From contig NC_090751.1 of assembly GCF_036898095.1 (NCBI RefSeq), positions 76,877,556 to 76,941,555 on the forward strand: DNA of 64,000 bases, read 5' to 3'. Both the position numbers and the translations under genes were made by a program. Shown in pieces: positions 1-11,522 of this stretch; position 1 is the stretch's first letter, and each line of letters starts with the position of its first letter. The notes beneath the pieces were generated by a model, which made no database searches, had not been told where the DNA came from, and saw only the letters and a list, made by a program, of their open reading frames with translations. The DNA comes from Palaemon carinicauda (lineage: Eukaryota; Arthropoda; Malacostraca; Decapoda; Palaemonidae).

Positions 1-276
1 GGCATTGTTAACTTTAGTTGCTCTAGTCCCACACTGATCATTCACCTTCTTTTTTACTCTCCTCCACACAGAGGATGATAGTGATCTACTGTTAATGGAG
101 GAAAAAAAAATACCCAAAACTGGCGCCTAGCATCTTTTATGGCACGACGGAACTGTGCTCCACATTTATTGTATAATCAAATTGTCTTCAGTACGGTGTC
201 TGTGCAATCGAATTAAAGATGTTCTTGTGGCTCTGTGTAGGCCAGTTAGTTCTGAAGACCACAAGGGCACTGGTCA

Positions 277-1090
277 TCATTTGAATAACACAGTTGTTTT
301 AGGAATTGAATTGACTCCTGCTGTATGAAGGGTTCCATTCAGTAAGTGTATAGCATCATTAATATTTTCAAAATGTTCTGTAGTCCCTTCAATTTTGCTT
401 AGCTCATGAAATTTATCCAAGTCCGGCTTGTAAAGATTCTGTAAACATGGACCATTGTTGGTCTTTATAATGATTGCTGCATGATCAGTAGTACGCCAAT
501 CATCTAATGTCCTGCAATCAAAATCGAGAAGGCCATTAGAGCTTGCGATTGATAAATGCACGACAAGGTACTTGTCTGGATATGAAAGTGTGAGGGCTCT
601 CCTGTAATAAGGAGCTCAACATCCTCATTTTCCCTAATTGATATGATATTGCCCCTGGTGTTTGCTAAAACATCGCCCCATAAAGGATGTCTATCATTCA
701 AATTTCCCAGTAAGAGAAAAGGTTGAGGGAGTTGTTGAATCACCTCTACTAAATTATCATACGCAATTTCATCATTTGGAGGTAAGTACAGAGAACATAT
801 TGTATATTTCCTTCCTATATCAATCTGTAAAACTACTCCCTGCAGGGGTGTACGAATAGACAAGGGTATTTGGGGAACATCTTGACGAACGTACGTGAGA
901 CCTCAAACATGGCTCCCTGCTCGTTAATTATAAGGTGTTCTAAAGCCTAATATACTCTCGAGGACAAGGAGTATAAGCATCAAGCTTGCTCTCCTGTAGA
1001 CATACAACTATAGGGGAATGCTCACGATTTAGGAGCTTAAGTTCTTCATATTTCGCCCTTAAACCTTGACAATTCAATTGCAAAATGGAG
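277..1090 (-). pseudogene. LINE copy A apurinic-like endonuclease, broken
   Basis: Two overlapping minus-strand frames (504-863 and 277-561) carry the endonuclease-exonuclease-phosphatase core that nicks target DNA for target-primed reverse transcription. Visible motifs are CSLYLPPND, LLLGNLNDRHPLWGD and, after a frameshift, TTDHAAIIIKTNNGP. The usual GDLN is GNLN here, losing an acidic active-site residue; copy F keeps GDLNGRDPLWG. The start of the domain lies near 1085, where the minus strand corresponds to the start of the EN domain in copy C (about 10760). The frameshift between the two blocks and the changed residue mean no active product. Confidence 0.72.
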
Positions 1091-1390
1091 GAGAAAACAA
1101 TGGATTATTTCTGTAAGACATCTTTGATGAGGTCTTCCCATTGGCAGTTTTTAATCTAACATTATTTCCTGTAAGTTTCTTTAGAGATGGTCTTGATATA
1201 TTAGGTTTTACATTTGCCCTTTACTTTGTGTCCTTTTGATCTATTTGTTGAGGCAGATGGTGGACCTCGACTTGAATTTCTGATTTATTAAAGTTATGTT
1301 CCTGCTGATCAGAAACATCAACGGACAAAACATCAAATTTATTTAGGTCATAACTTTAATCTTCCTGACAGAAGTAGGTGAGAGAAATGG

Positions 1391-1393
<3 letters not shown>

Positions 1394-1457
<64 letters not shown>
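1394..1457 (+). repeat. (CT)n microsatellite
   Basis: About 32 uninterrupted CT units inside LINE copy A. Copy F has only a short CTCTCTCT stretch at the corresponding site (52019), so the tract expanded after insertion. Confidence 0.95.
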
Positions 1458-1461
<4 letters not shown>

Positions 1462-1774
1462 GATTAATACATGGCGAGCTTCAAGGTTTTTTAACCTTTC
1501 CCTGTAGAGGTGCATCAGGTAAGTTGGTTTTAAGTGGAACCTACATCAAATCAGGCAAGGACATGGCCTGGGGAAGGTTTATACAGTTTTTGTAACGGGG
1601 GACGAAGGTTGTACAGAGATGGGCAATACCACAGTGTTAATATACCGTGGCAAAGCCTCAGAAGGTAATATGCTTTACCTCGTCACTCAATATTTTACCA
1701 GATGGTATATTTCTTTACTTAGAACTATTGGCAGTACTAAATGGGTTTGATCTTAATGTCTTTGCATAGCTATT

Positions 1775-2260
1775 TTATTCCTTTAATAGTCTTTTGGCAT
1801 GTCCCACACTTATAGGTTCCAAACTGGATTTGTTGTGGGGAGCTTCTTTTAACTTATACAGATCACAGCTCCTGTCAGTGGATTTATGATTAGAGTTACA
1901 ATTTAGGCTCCTGGTCTCAAGTGCACATTCTCCATAGTAAGATTTAGAGAAAATACCACACATTTTCTCATTTTTGCAAACTTTAGACGACTGTTCAAAT
2001 TCAAAACAGTTAAAACATTCCAGTGGCTTCTGCTTTAATGTTCGTACTTTAATTATTTCATTTTTAATAATAATATGGAAAGGTACATCAGCATCCTGGA
2101 AAGTAAGGATAATCATTGATGTACCTGGGACTTTGTGTACTTTCCAAACATTTAGTGGACACATGACTAGTATCTCTTTCGCTGTAAATTCATATGGATT
2201 TTTATTAAAAACTACTCCCCTTCCATAGCTAAAATTTAGGTGGGGTTTGACATCTAACAT
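1775..2260 (-). pseudogene. LINE copy A ORF1 (gag-like) fragment
   Basis: A 161-residue frame with cysteine clusters (CFNCFEFEQ, KVCKNEKMC, CNSNHKSTDRSC) resembles the zinc-knuckle part of ORF1 proteins of I/Jockey LINEs, which bind element RNA. The N-terminal half (SYGRGVVF, LNVWKVHKV) matches the corresponding region of copy F (52728-52919, SRGVIYAPEL and GVVKVVRM). A further short frame at 2447-2692 may be the N-terminus. The first knuckle departs from CX2CX4HX4C, so it is decayed. Confidence 0.6.
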
Positions 2261-2930
2261 AATATTATCATTACTGATTTTTAGGTTGTGTGCTTGATTT
2301 GTTATGGATAAGGAAACTATTTTTCTAAGAAGAGATATATCTATCGGTGCAATAGTTCCTACTTTTTAAAAAATTAATTCGCATATTTTCAAATAATTCA
2401 GCGACAAGCCACATTGGTGGTTTTGACTTTCTCTGGGAAGGCGTGATCAAATCAGCTTCTTTATTAAATCAGTCGGCAGGCCTACCTTATCGCAGAGAGC
2501 AGCCATAACATTGAAGTTATTAATTTTAATATTATTAAATGTTTCATCATGACTGCCTTGAGATATCCGTGAATCCCATTTTTCATATACAAATTTCATT
2601 CTTATTTCTTTTATATACACCATAGCACTCAAACGCTTTATATAGATTATCATAATTTGTCTATTGGAATTTGAGCAACATGAAGGATTCAAAGTTTCCT
2701 CGTGTTATCCGAATTACTCAATCTTGGAATGTCAGTAGCACGGTCCTTTCCAGTTTTGAGGTCATCAACAGAATTTTCCCTAAGCAAATTAGCAGAGGTC
2801 ATCAACAGTGCCAGGGGGAAGAGGTGTCAGCATATCCAAGGAATAGGGGGTCAGTGTTTGAAGGGTCCATAATCAAGGTTGAGATTTTCTTTTTGTTTTT
2901 TGTTGGTTGTTTGGTGGGTTTACCTGCTTG

Positions 2931-4461
2931 AGAATATTAAGAAAGTGTCATACGTTGGAACGGAAATTTACCTGCTCCACTATCGGCACGAAAGTATACT
3001 TCCCATATGGTCCACTCCATAACCTACCCAAAGGATAGCACCAAAACAGATATAGAGGCACAGGTGTAAGCTAAACCCGCCTGTTAGGATTGAGACCAAG
3101 AAAATATGGAATCATCCTCCCCATATCTGTAAAGATGGGCTTCTGTCCAGAAGCCAAGAGTCCTACCTCAAGGATTGGAAACCCCCGGATTCCAATGATC
3201 CAACTCTTATAAATAGTTAATAGCGCCAATATGACCCACTCCTGAACTCCTATTAGAGCGAATTTTCTTCTCCCTCACGTTAGTGAGTGGAAATTGTCTT
3301 CTCCTCTTTGGTATGATGAAATTCTTGCTGAAACAAAGAAAAACAAGACGTACAAAAGCAAGTGAAGGTCAGGGGTCAAACTCAAACGTGTACTCTTTCT
3401 GAGGTTTGTGCACTATAAGTTCAAAGGATGTAATATTTCGTCTTGTGACTCATGGAATATATATAGATGCAATTGGTCCCAGTTTGTTTTATATCAAAAT
3501 GTGATAATCATCATAGTTTACGATAACAGAAGAAATACTGCATTTTTTTGTAGGGATCAATGTTTATGGTTTATTGAGTTACTTTTTCTAATATCTCTGT
3601 AACTATGAAAGTAAAAGGATTTTGACAAAATATTTCGTATACGCACTCTCCATTGCCATACGAAGGTCAGCAAATTTTTTTTAGTATTTTGTGTTTTTTG
3701 TCCAGCTGGGCCTCTTAAGACGAAGAAAATTTTAGTCTGTCTGACATCCATAAAGAGACCCCAATAACCTCTCATGGAATTACTTCCTCCACCAATGACA
3801 CCTGTGAGACCCGATTCCAAAATGCAAAGTCCCTACCCTACAGTGAGGAGACTGAATAGATGGGCTCAAGTGTAAACCAAACCCACTTGTTGGTAATGAG
3901 AGCATTTCAAGATTACAATCATCTACACTTTAATCATAGTGGCATGGAAACCGAACATAATCCCCAGAGTCCTATCTCGAAAAACCCTTCAAACTGAGAG
4001 CCAAATTTTTCCTTTGAAAGTGATAGTTGTTTATGCCTATATGGAAATACTTACACTCCTTTGTTCCAAACATTATTGGGTAGTTTGCAAAACCATCACA
4101 GATCTCACTACTGGTTTGAAAAAAAAAAAAAACTAATACCAGCAATGGTATTCCTTCCCTAATATCTAAACAGTGAAAAGAGGGTAAGAGGTTCGACAGC
4201 AAGATGGGAGATAGGGTTGATAAAATATGGACGTTAAGGAAAAAATAAGCAATAGAAAAAGTATGTGAGATTTTGAGTCAAAGGTAAAAAAAATTGTCAG
4301 TTGGCAAGCCCTTTCACCTGTCACGTGGTATTCAGTGATGGAGCAGAGTGACTACATAAAGGCATTCTCTAATTAATATGGGCCCTTCCCATAACAAAGT
4401 ACACTAATAGTTTTCAGAGAAGAAATGGTTTACTTTCTCCTTTTAAAAACATAACATTTAC
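2931..4461. other. Non-coding, low-copy repeat remnants
   Basis: No supported gene. Two stretches (about 3055-3180 and 3860-3980) look related, sharing GTGTAAGCTAAACCC / GTGTAAACCAAACCC and an AAGAGTCCTACCTC / CAGAGTCCTATCTC block, so an old local duplication or two copies of one unclassified repeat is likely. The segment from about 4140 to 4461 precedes the TAB1 donor and looks like plain intron. Confidence 0.4.
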
Positions 4462-4615
4462 CTGCATGATTCATCAATTGATATAGATGTAATATGTGGC
4501 TCAGCAATGACAGGTTCACCAGTAGCTGAACTTAAAATGTCAAATTCCATATAGCCACCTTTCATAAAATAGTTTCCAATACATCTTGTGAGTTCATGGT
4601 TACCAAGTTTAGCAC
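4462..4615 (-). CDS. TAB1: TAB1-like gene, next internal exon (154 bp)
   Basis: The minus strand shows a pyrimidine-rich acceptor (TTCCTGCTTATAG, ending at 4616), then 154 bp open in one frame, then AG|GTAAATG as donor (4461-4455). It begins GT (completing the Gly codon of the 57881 exon), holds 50 codons and ends in phase 2. The peptide includes NHELTRCIGNYFMKGGY, FDILSSATGEP and VIAEPHITSISIDES. TAB1 proteins have a matching segment with IG.Y...GY...D.LS......P.IAEP.I, late in the PP2C-like domain. Following exons (the rest of the domain and the C-terminal TAK1-binding helix) are not visible below 4462 and should lie left of the window. This exon and the one at 57881 are the only host coding sequence I can support here. 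Confidence 0.84.
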
Positions 4616-5401
4616 CTATAAGCAGGAAGACAGACCAAATTTAACAGGCTAATAAAATACAAAATTTATTCAAATTCACTGATAAAACAAATATAATTAG
4701 GCATATTTGGTTATTAATGACTATTAATTATTCTATTTACCAATAATACTTCTGAAGAATTATGTTGATAAAAAAGTGCATCTAAATTTGTTTCTTGTTT
4801 TATAGACACAAACCCTTTACCTTCAATTTTGCCTCTTCACCAGTCTAGGCAATGACCTACAGTACTTGTTAAAGACAAGCAAAACAATAATTACTCTGTA
4901 TGTAAGAAAACCTACTTTACCTACCAAATGAGCTTACTTCCTTTTATTAACTGAAGGGATTAGGAGGGTGGGAGTGAATAAGAAGAGATAAGAGCAGTAA
5001 GTAATCTTGGTCTGAGAGGCCATTTCATAATCATTCAATACAAGCCTAAAAGCCATTGTCTTTGAAAGCAGACTTTTTGCAATAAAATGCCTATCTACAA
5101 TAAACAAATGAAAAGAGAAGAAAATAAAATATTAATAACAATAGAATAAACAAAATAACAAGTATATGCATACATATATGATAGCGATGGCCAACCTTTT
5201 GGTAATTGGTATCAATTTCTACCAGTTTCCATATGATCTACTAGACACGTTCATACCATTACCAACTAAAATTATAGGCCTGTTATAGGGATATACATAT
5301 GTATGAAACAAGTGGTGAGAGTTTTCAGCCTCAGTCTTTACAAATTCGGCTTGGACAAGCCATCAATGAAGACTAAAAGCGAGAACTGAATTCACAACTT
5401 T
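4616..5401. other. Unique-looking AT-rich intron
   Basis: No coding signal on either strand and no transposon motifs that I recognise. It lies directly upstream (minus strand) of the 154-bp exon and contains its polypyrimidine tract and presumably the branch site. Confidence 0.5.
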
Positions 5402-7131
5402 AAATGAATGAATGATTTGAAGTTTTCTGGCATCCTGACATCAAAGGTCGTTGAATGAATGAAAGAATGATTTGAAGTTTTCTGGCATCCTGACATCAAA
5501 GGTCATTTACGCCAATACCGTTTATCATAAATAAAGAGCAAAAAATATTCAATTTAAACCATAAAAAAAAATATGTTATAAAAGTTAAATAGTATTCAAA
5601 AGACCTGCTTCTGAAATAAATTTAAAAATGCCACTAGCATTGTACGACATATTATGTCTAAGGATCTTGGCAAGGATGAACATGCCATCCCTCACCTCGA
5701 GCCTCAAACAAATATCTATTTCTTTCTGTGCTATAAGCGAGGCATTCAGTCAACAAATGCCTCACTGTCAAGGGCATCAAACAGTCGTCGCAAAATGGTT
5801 GGTGTTGGCCAGCCAGTAGAAAATCAATGTGTCATGCAAGTGTAACCGATCCGGAGAATGACAAAGAGTATTCTCCCACTTTCAGGGCATCCCATTATAC
5901 CTCAAAGGGGATGTAACATCACTTATTTCCCTCAACATAATTTCCGCTAAAGTATTCCATTGGTGTTGCCAATTATTATAAATAAAATTCTTAATGGTAT
6001 TTAAAAAATCATTACTGGGAATAGGATACCCTCTTGGTAGCAACTCGGCTACAGCATTCTTTGCCAGTGAATCTGCCTCCTCTTTTTGAGACACACCTAT
6101 GTGTGCCGTAACCCAGGAAAACCGAACTGTTATACCTTTCAGGCCAATAATTAAAAACCACTCTAAAATCTTTAAAACTAAATGGTTACTAGAATTGACA
6201 ACTTCTAAAGCTTATAAGACACCTCTTACATCACTAAAAAAAAGGTAAAATCACCCTCCTCTTTTAATGCTATTTTCTCAATAGCGGTTAGTATGCAATA
6301 TAGTTTGGCAGTAAATATGGAAGATACTAGAGGAAGTGCACCGCTACAGTTAAAAGAACTACTTTATACTCCAAATCCAGCGCAAACATAATATTCAGAG
6401 CCATCATTATATACAAAATTTGATTCCCTATGTTCCATATGTTCCATAAGAGAGAACTGGCTTCTAATTCAATCATGTTCTTTATTATACCAATAAAATA
6501 TTTAAGAAAAATATCTATGGTAATTTCCATGGAGGGGTTAGTGATATCCTAAATGGGAGAACTCTATTTCTTGCTATATCAAGACTGTTTATTAACTGTT
6601 TTACCCAAAAACCATAAGGCTGAGGACATTTTGGATGTAACTCAAGATATCTACAATGCCTTACAAAGTTTACAGTATGAAAGGCTAAAGAATTAGGAAG
6701 TCTTTGCAACCTAAACCAATACCGAACAATAGATGATTTTTGTTAAAGGTCTAAGGGTAATTCTCCAGCGTCAACAAGGAGACTTAGGATAGGCGAAGTT
6801 CTAAACGCTCCTGTGGACAATCTAATACCAGCAGGATGCATAGAATCTAATATCTTTAGTATAATTGTGGCGGCTGAAGAGTATATTTTACACCAACAAC
6901 TTAATTTTGGAAAAAATTAAGGACTTGTATAATTTTGAAATAGTTTTGTGATCTGACCCTCCCCCCCTCCCATGATGTATAGGTTATACTTTAAAAAGAT
7001 TCAGAGCCTCAAGACATTTAGCTTTTAATGCCTTTATGTGAGGAACTCACGTAAGCATAAAATAAAACATCAAACCTAAAATTCTAGCTTCATTTACACA
7101 TGCAATCCATTGACCTTTGATGTATATATCC
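5402..7131 (-). mobile_element. RNase H LINE, copy B, 5'-truncated, with duplicated 3' end
   Basis: The minus strand carries the end of the RT connection, RNase H and C-terminal domain of the family, then a 3' terminus with (CATT)n-like tail. The terminal segment occurs twice, at about 5402-5450 and 5451-5510 (GATTTGAAGTTTTCTGGCAT in both). The 5' end stops within the RT thumb region near 7131, where copy C begins. Confidence 0.72.
5882..6709 (-). pseudogene. LINE copy B RNase H/C-terminal fragments
   Basis: Short minus frames hold family-specific text: KEEADSLAKNAVAELLPRGY (end of RNase H into the C-terminal domain) and LREISDVTSPLRYNGMP at 5882-6094, and LQRLPNSLA / HPKCPQPYGFW at 6515-6709. 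Several frameshifts and stops separate them. The RNase H acidic residues cannot be followed in one frame. Confidence 0.6.
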
Positions 7132-7370
7132 GATTGATTGATTGATTGATTATCAATTATTTGGTATCTTGACATCTAGGGTCATTGACTGCGATATTAT
7201 TTGTTATAAATAAATAAATGGTAATTTGGTTTATAAAAATAAAAGCAAAAAGATCCTTATAATAATTAAATAGCCTCCAAAACACCTGTTTCTGAAATAA
7301 ATTTAGAAATACCACTAGTATGGTACAACACATCATGTCCGAAAATCTTGGCAAGGATGAACCTGCAGCC

Positions 7371-8088
7371 TCAAACAGATGTCTCATTTCTTTCAGTACT
7401 ATAAGTGGGACAATGGATCAACAAATGTTTCACTGCTAATGGTACCAAATAGTCGTTGCAATATGGTTGTTGTTGGCAATTTAGCAGAAAACTGTGAGTC
7501 AACTGAGTGTGACCCATGTGAAGACGACAAAGAGACGTCTCCCACTTTCGGGGCATCATGTAATACCTCCCAGGAGGTATGATATTTGTAATTTCTCTTA
7601 ATTTATTGCCTTCTAGACTATCCCAGTGCTGTTGCCAATTATTATAATACAATTCCTTGTAATGATTTACAAGGAATGGGATACCTTCTTGGTAGCAACT
7701 CGGATGCAGAATTCTATGCCAGTGAATTTGCCTTCTCATTCCCAGACACACCTACATGTACTGGGACCCAACAAAATTGAACTGTTATACCACTCAGTCC
7801 AATAATGAAAAGCCATTCTAAAATCTTTAAAACTAACAGGTTACTAGAATTAAAAACTTCTAGGGATTGAAGGACACTCCTTGAATCATTAAAAATGGTA
7901 CAATTACCCTCCTCCAACGGTATTTTCTCAGTAGCGGTTAGTTTAAAATACAGTTCGGCAGTAAAGAGGGAACCAGTTGGAGGATGTGCACCTATACAAT
8001 TTTGACCATTGCTATGTACTCCAGCATCAGATTTGGAGCCATCGGTATATACAAAAGATGCTTCCCCATGTTCTACAACATGTTCCAT
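7371..8088 (-). pseudogene. LINE copy C RNase H and C-terminal domain
   Basis: Minus frame 7714-8088 has the RNase H signature: FVYTDGSKSDAG (first Asp), FTAELYFKLTA (Glu), FNDSRSVLQSLE (second Asp) and WVPVHVGVSGNEKANSLA (His/Asp block, last Asp changed to Asn). RNase H removes element RNA during cDNA synthesis. An overlapping frame (7371-7751) carries on with MPRKWETSLCRLHMGHTQLT and a Cys/His cluster (HLLIHCPTYS) typical of the family C-terminus. The frame change near 7730 breaks the fusion. Confidence 0.72.
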
Positions 8089-8559
8089 AAAAAAGATCTG
8101 GCTTCCAAGTCAGTCATATTCTTTTTGACACCAATGAAATATTTACAAAAAGATATCTCAGGTAATTTCCACGGAGGGGTTGATGATATTTTAAATGGAA
8201 GCACCTTACTTCTAATTACATTAAGACTGTTCAATAATTGTTTCACCCAAAAACCCTAAGATTGAGATTTAGCATGCATCTCAAGGAATGCTGAGTGCCT
8301 TACAAGGCGTGCAGTCTGAAAAGCTAAAGAATTAGGGAGCTTTTGCAACCTAAACCAATAGAAAACAATGTAAGACTTTGTCAAGCTCTAAAGGTAACTC
8401 TTCACCATAATAAGGAGGCTTGGGATAGGTGAAGTTCTAAAGGCTCCAGTGGCCAATCTGATACCAGTATGGTGTATAGAATAAAAAATCTTTAGTCGAC
8501 TTGGGGTGGCTAGAGAGCATATTTCACAACCATAACTAATTTAAAAAAAATATATGTGA

Positions 8560-9440
8560 AATAAATGCTTGAATGAACAATGGTAGCTCTCCTCTCAATC
8601 CTAAATTATGAATAATTTTAAGTATACCATATCTCCCTGCAGTGTCATATGCCTTTGTGAGGTCAAAAAAGACTGTTACACAGTGCTGTTTTGAAGGGCT
8701 TTACAAATAGAGGACTCAAGTCATATAAACACATCAGTTGTTGAATGCATTTTCCTCAATCCACACTGGCTAGGTTATAAAATACCTTTCTTCTCCAGGT
8801 ACTACATTGACCATCTTCTCCATGATCATACATAAACATGTCAATGCAATTGGTCGGCAGTTTGCTGCTAAAAACTTAACCTTACCAGGTTTTAAAAATG
8901 CTAAAATAATGGCTAGTTCCCAAACACTTGGATAACTTTAATCATGCCATATTCTGTTCATAATGCTTAAATGAAATAACTTGGTATTAACAGGTACATG
9001 TTTAATCATTGCATACGGAATTCCATCAGGACCAGGGGCTGTATTGTTGCAATTAGCATGTGCAGAATCAAATTCCCTTTTGGTAAATGGATTATTATGG
9101 GATTCCTCCTTTTCTGTTGTAAAATTTAGCATTTTCCATTCTTCATTGCTTCTAAACTGGTAACCAGTGGCTACTTTGCACTTGCTTCCTACATTGGAGA
9201 AAGGATAACCTAATGCATAGCTAGCCTCAGTTGCTCAAGTCACATACTGACCATTCACTTTCACCACTGGTGGTGTCTTTTTTACTTTCCTCCACACAGA
9301 AGATGGTTGTGTTCTACTGTTAATGGATGAAACAAAAGACACCCAAGACCAGCTCCTTTCTTCTTTCACGAGACGACGGAACTGTGCTCTAAATTTCTTG
9401 TATAAAATTAAATTCTCCTTAGTAGAGTGTCTGCTCAATC
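8560..9440 (-). pseudogene. LINE copy C reverse transcriptase N-terminal half
   Basis: Frame 9235-9438 is the linker before RT (SSVWRKVKKTPPVVKVNG). Frame 8938-9132 holds the RT finger motif APGPDGIPYAMIKH. Near 8630-8690 the minus strand reads FFDLTKAYDTAGRYGIL, motif A with its catalytic Asp. Motifs B and C are absent because of the deletion near 8545. Frames change between blocks. Confidence 0.65.
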
Positions 9441-9545
9441 GAGTAAAAGACTTTCTTGAAGCTCTGTGCAGGGCAGTTAGTTCTGAAGACCATCAGGGGA
9501 CTGGTCATCGTTTGAATAACCCTGTTATTTCATCCTCTTCGTAAT

Positions 9546-9931
9546 ACTAGGTAAGTAGTTAATTTTAATAGTCAGTACTTCTCCATCATGAGGCTCAATA
9601 CTACACAGTATTCTAGAAGTTTTATCCCAGCTATGACCAAGTTGTGGAATGATCTTCCTATTCAGGTAGTTGAATCAGTATAACTTTAAAAGCTCAAAGT
9701 TGCAGCAAATGTTTTTATGTTGAACAGGCTGATACAAGTCTTTTTATAGTTATATATGAATTATCTGTTTTAATGTTGTTAATGTTTTTTTTTTAAATAT
9801 TTTAGCTTAATTTTTCATTACTTATTCTGTTTATTTATTTTCTTGTTTCCTTTCCTCACTGGGCTATTTTTCCCTGTTGAAGCCCTTGGGCTTATAGCAT
9901 CTTGCTTTTTCTACTAGGGTTGTAGCTTGGC

Positions 9932-9980
<49 letters not shown>
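9546..9980 (+). mobile_element. 5'-truncated 3' end of the 2A-bearing LINE, inserted in copy C
   Basis: The plus strand reads the last ~35 codons of that LINE (compare minus 16063-16230: NTTQYSRSFIPA, KLWNDLP), then a 3' UTR with CACTGGGCTATTTTTCCCTG and GGGTTGTAGCTTGGCTA, ending in (AAT)n at 9931-9980. Copy A and copy F have continuous LINE sequence at the equivalent point, which shows this is an insertion. A target duplication is not obvious. Confidence 0.82.
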
Positions 9981-9985
<5 letters not shown>

Positions 9986-9989
9986 TGAC

Positions 9990-10762
9990 TCCTGCTATAC
10001 AAAGGGTTCCATTCAGCAAGTCTATGGCATCATCAATATTCTCAAACTGTTCTACAATCCATTCAATTTTGTACAGCTCATGAAATCTGTTGCCTTGTCA
10101 AGATTCCATCCTGGGGATTGCTGTAGAGGTAGACCACTGTTGGTGTTTATAATGAATGATGCATGATCACTAGTATGCCAATCATCTCATGTCCTCCAAT
10201 CGAAATCGAGAGAGCAATGAGAGCTTGTGATTGATAGGTCAATGCACGACAAAGCACCTGTCTGAACATGAAAATGTGTGGGCTCTCCTATATTAAGTAG
10301 TCCCATATCTTCCTTTTCACAATTGATGATATAATGTTGCCCCTTGTGTTTGCTAAAACATCGCCCCATAAAGGATGTCTACAATTCAAATCCCACAAAA
10401 AGTGAAAAGGTTGAGTGTATTGAATTAGCTCTACTGAATCATTATATGAAATGTAATTAGGAGGCACATAAAGAGAGCAAATTGTGTATTTTCTCCCTAC
10501 ATTAATTTGTTCAACCACTGCCTGCAAAGGGGTAAAAATGGGTAAGGATATTTGGGAAACATCTTGGGGACATATGTAAGACTTCGCCATGGCTCCCTGT
10601 TTGTTGATCATATGGTGTCCTATAGCTAACATACTCTTGAGGACATAGAGTATTAGTATCAAGCTTGCTCTCCTGAAGACATACAACTATAGTGGAATGC
10701 TCATGAATGAGGAACTCAAGTTCTTCATATTTGGCCCTTAAACCCTGACAGTTCCATTGCAA
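9990..10762 (-). pseudogene. LINE copy C endonuclease, broken
   Basis: Frames 10511-10762 (starts MQWNCQGLRAKYEELEFLI, the usual first strand and helix of this EN), 10288-10686 (YTICSLYVPPN, LWDLNCRHPLWGDVLANT) and 10187-10369 (DLSITSSHCSLDFDWRT). Three frames are needed to read one domain. The GDLN motif is WDLN here. The 3' side runs into the linker but is separated by the inserted LINE tail at 9546-9980. Confidence 0.68.
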
Positions 10763-10954
10763 AATGGAGGAGAAAACTAGGGATTATTTCTGGAAGCCAA
10801 CTTGGATGATGTATTCCCATTGGTAATTTTTGATTCCCTGTTGGGTTCTTTGGAGAGGGTCTTGATAAATTAGGTTTTACATTTACCTTTTCAATGCTCT
10901 TTTCACCTAATTCTTGAGGGAAATGGTGAACCTCGACTTGAATTTTTATTTGAT

Positions 10955-11400
10955 TTAAATTTGTTGAAGGTTCATTATCTTTTTCAGAAAAAATAATGTG
11001 CCTATAGCAATAGGTGATTTTGCACTTCTCATTGGAGGGGAAAGGGATGGTGGTCTCCCTCTTTTTCGATTGAAATATAGAGAGTCATTAGGATTATGCA
11101 CCTTCATTATGGCAGGTGCATCCAATAGCTCTCTAGCAGGGGATTCCTCCCCTAAATCTTGCAATGATGCTACCTGAGATGAAAGCTGTGGGCTTATCAT
11201 CCGAGGTGTGGCAGATTTAGATAAGAGAGGAGATGCCTTTTTGGTGAGTGGCACCAAATTTAACTTGAGAGGCATGTTAACAGCAGTGAGATGTAATTTA
11301 CCAATAGGATGCTTTATATTACCTGGCCTAGGTGGTGTTGTAATCTATTCACACTGTGTAAGTACACACGGCACAAGTGTTATCTACTGTATATGTTTCT
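10955..11400 (-). pseudogene. LINE copy C ORF1 C-terminal region
   Basis: A 106-residue minus frame, Pro/Ser/Lys-rich, with RKRGRPPSLSPPMRSAKSP. The equivalent part of copies A and F also has a basic, proline-rich run next to their CT tracts. No knuckle is kept. The element stops near 11430 against the DIRS-like element. Confidence 0.5.
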
Positions 11401-11522
11401 TCACCTCAAATAATTTGAACAGTCCTTAGTGTTACCATGGTGACACTCACTTCCACTGGGAGGTGTCAACACCTTCATTCGTAAAATTGATCGTCCCAAC
11501 CAATTAACTGTTCAGCGCAGCA

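Larger units (their letters stand above)
1..2930 (-). mobile_element. RNase H-type LINE (I/Jockey-like), copy A, 5' part, continues left
   Basis: The minus strand reads, from high to low coordinates: an ORF1 gag-like fragment, an endonuclease, and the EN-RT linker. Bases 1-276 align with 9235-9530 of copy C and 50590-50930 of copy F. The reverse transcriptase lies left of the window. The family is present in seven pieces here, all in this orientation. The right boundary is approximate. All frames are broken. The clade call is cautious: the order ORF1 with zinc knuckles, APE-type EN, RT, RNase H fits the I/Jockey superfamily. Confidence 0.75.
7132..11430 (-). mobile_element. RNase H LINE, copy C, near full length but internally deleted
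   Basis: This is the most complete single-piece copy. From the 5' end (high coordinates): ORF1 C-terminal region (10955-11400), EN (9990-10762), EN-RT linker (9235-9438), RT fingers and palm (8560-9132), RNase H (7714-8088), C-terminal zinc region (7371-7700), and a 3' end with GATT repeats at 7132-7150 (AATC on the coding strand). It is interrupted by a plus-strand 3' fragment of another LINE at 9546-9980. Around 8545 the RT jumps from motif A to the thumb, so the catalytic F.DD region is gone. Confidence 0.78.

Noticed and set aside
2931..4461. Search for the next TAB1 exon on the minus strand
   Set aside because: No frame with splice sites and PP2C-like text found; presumed left of the window.
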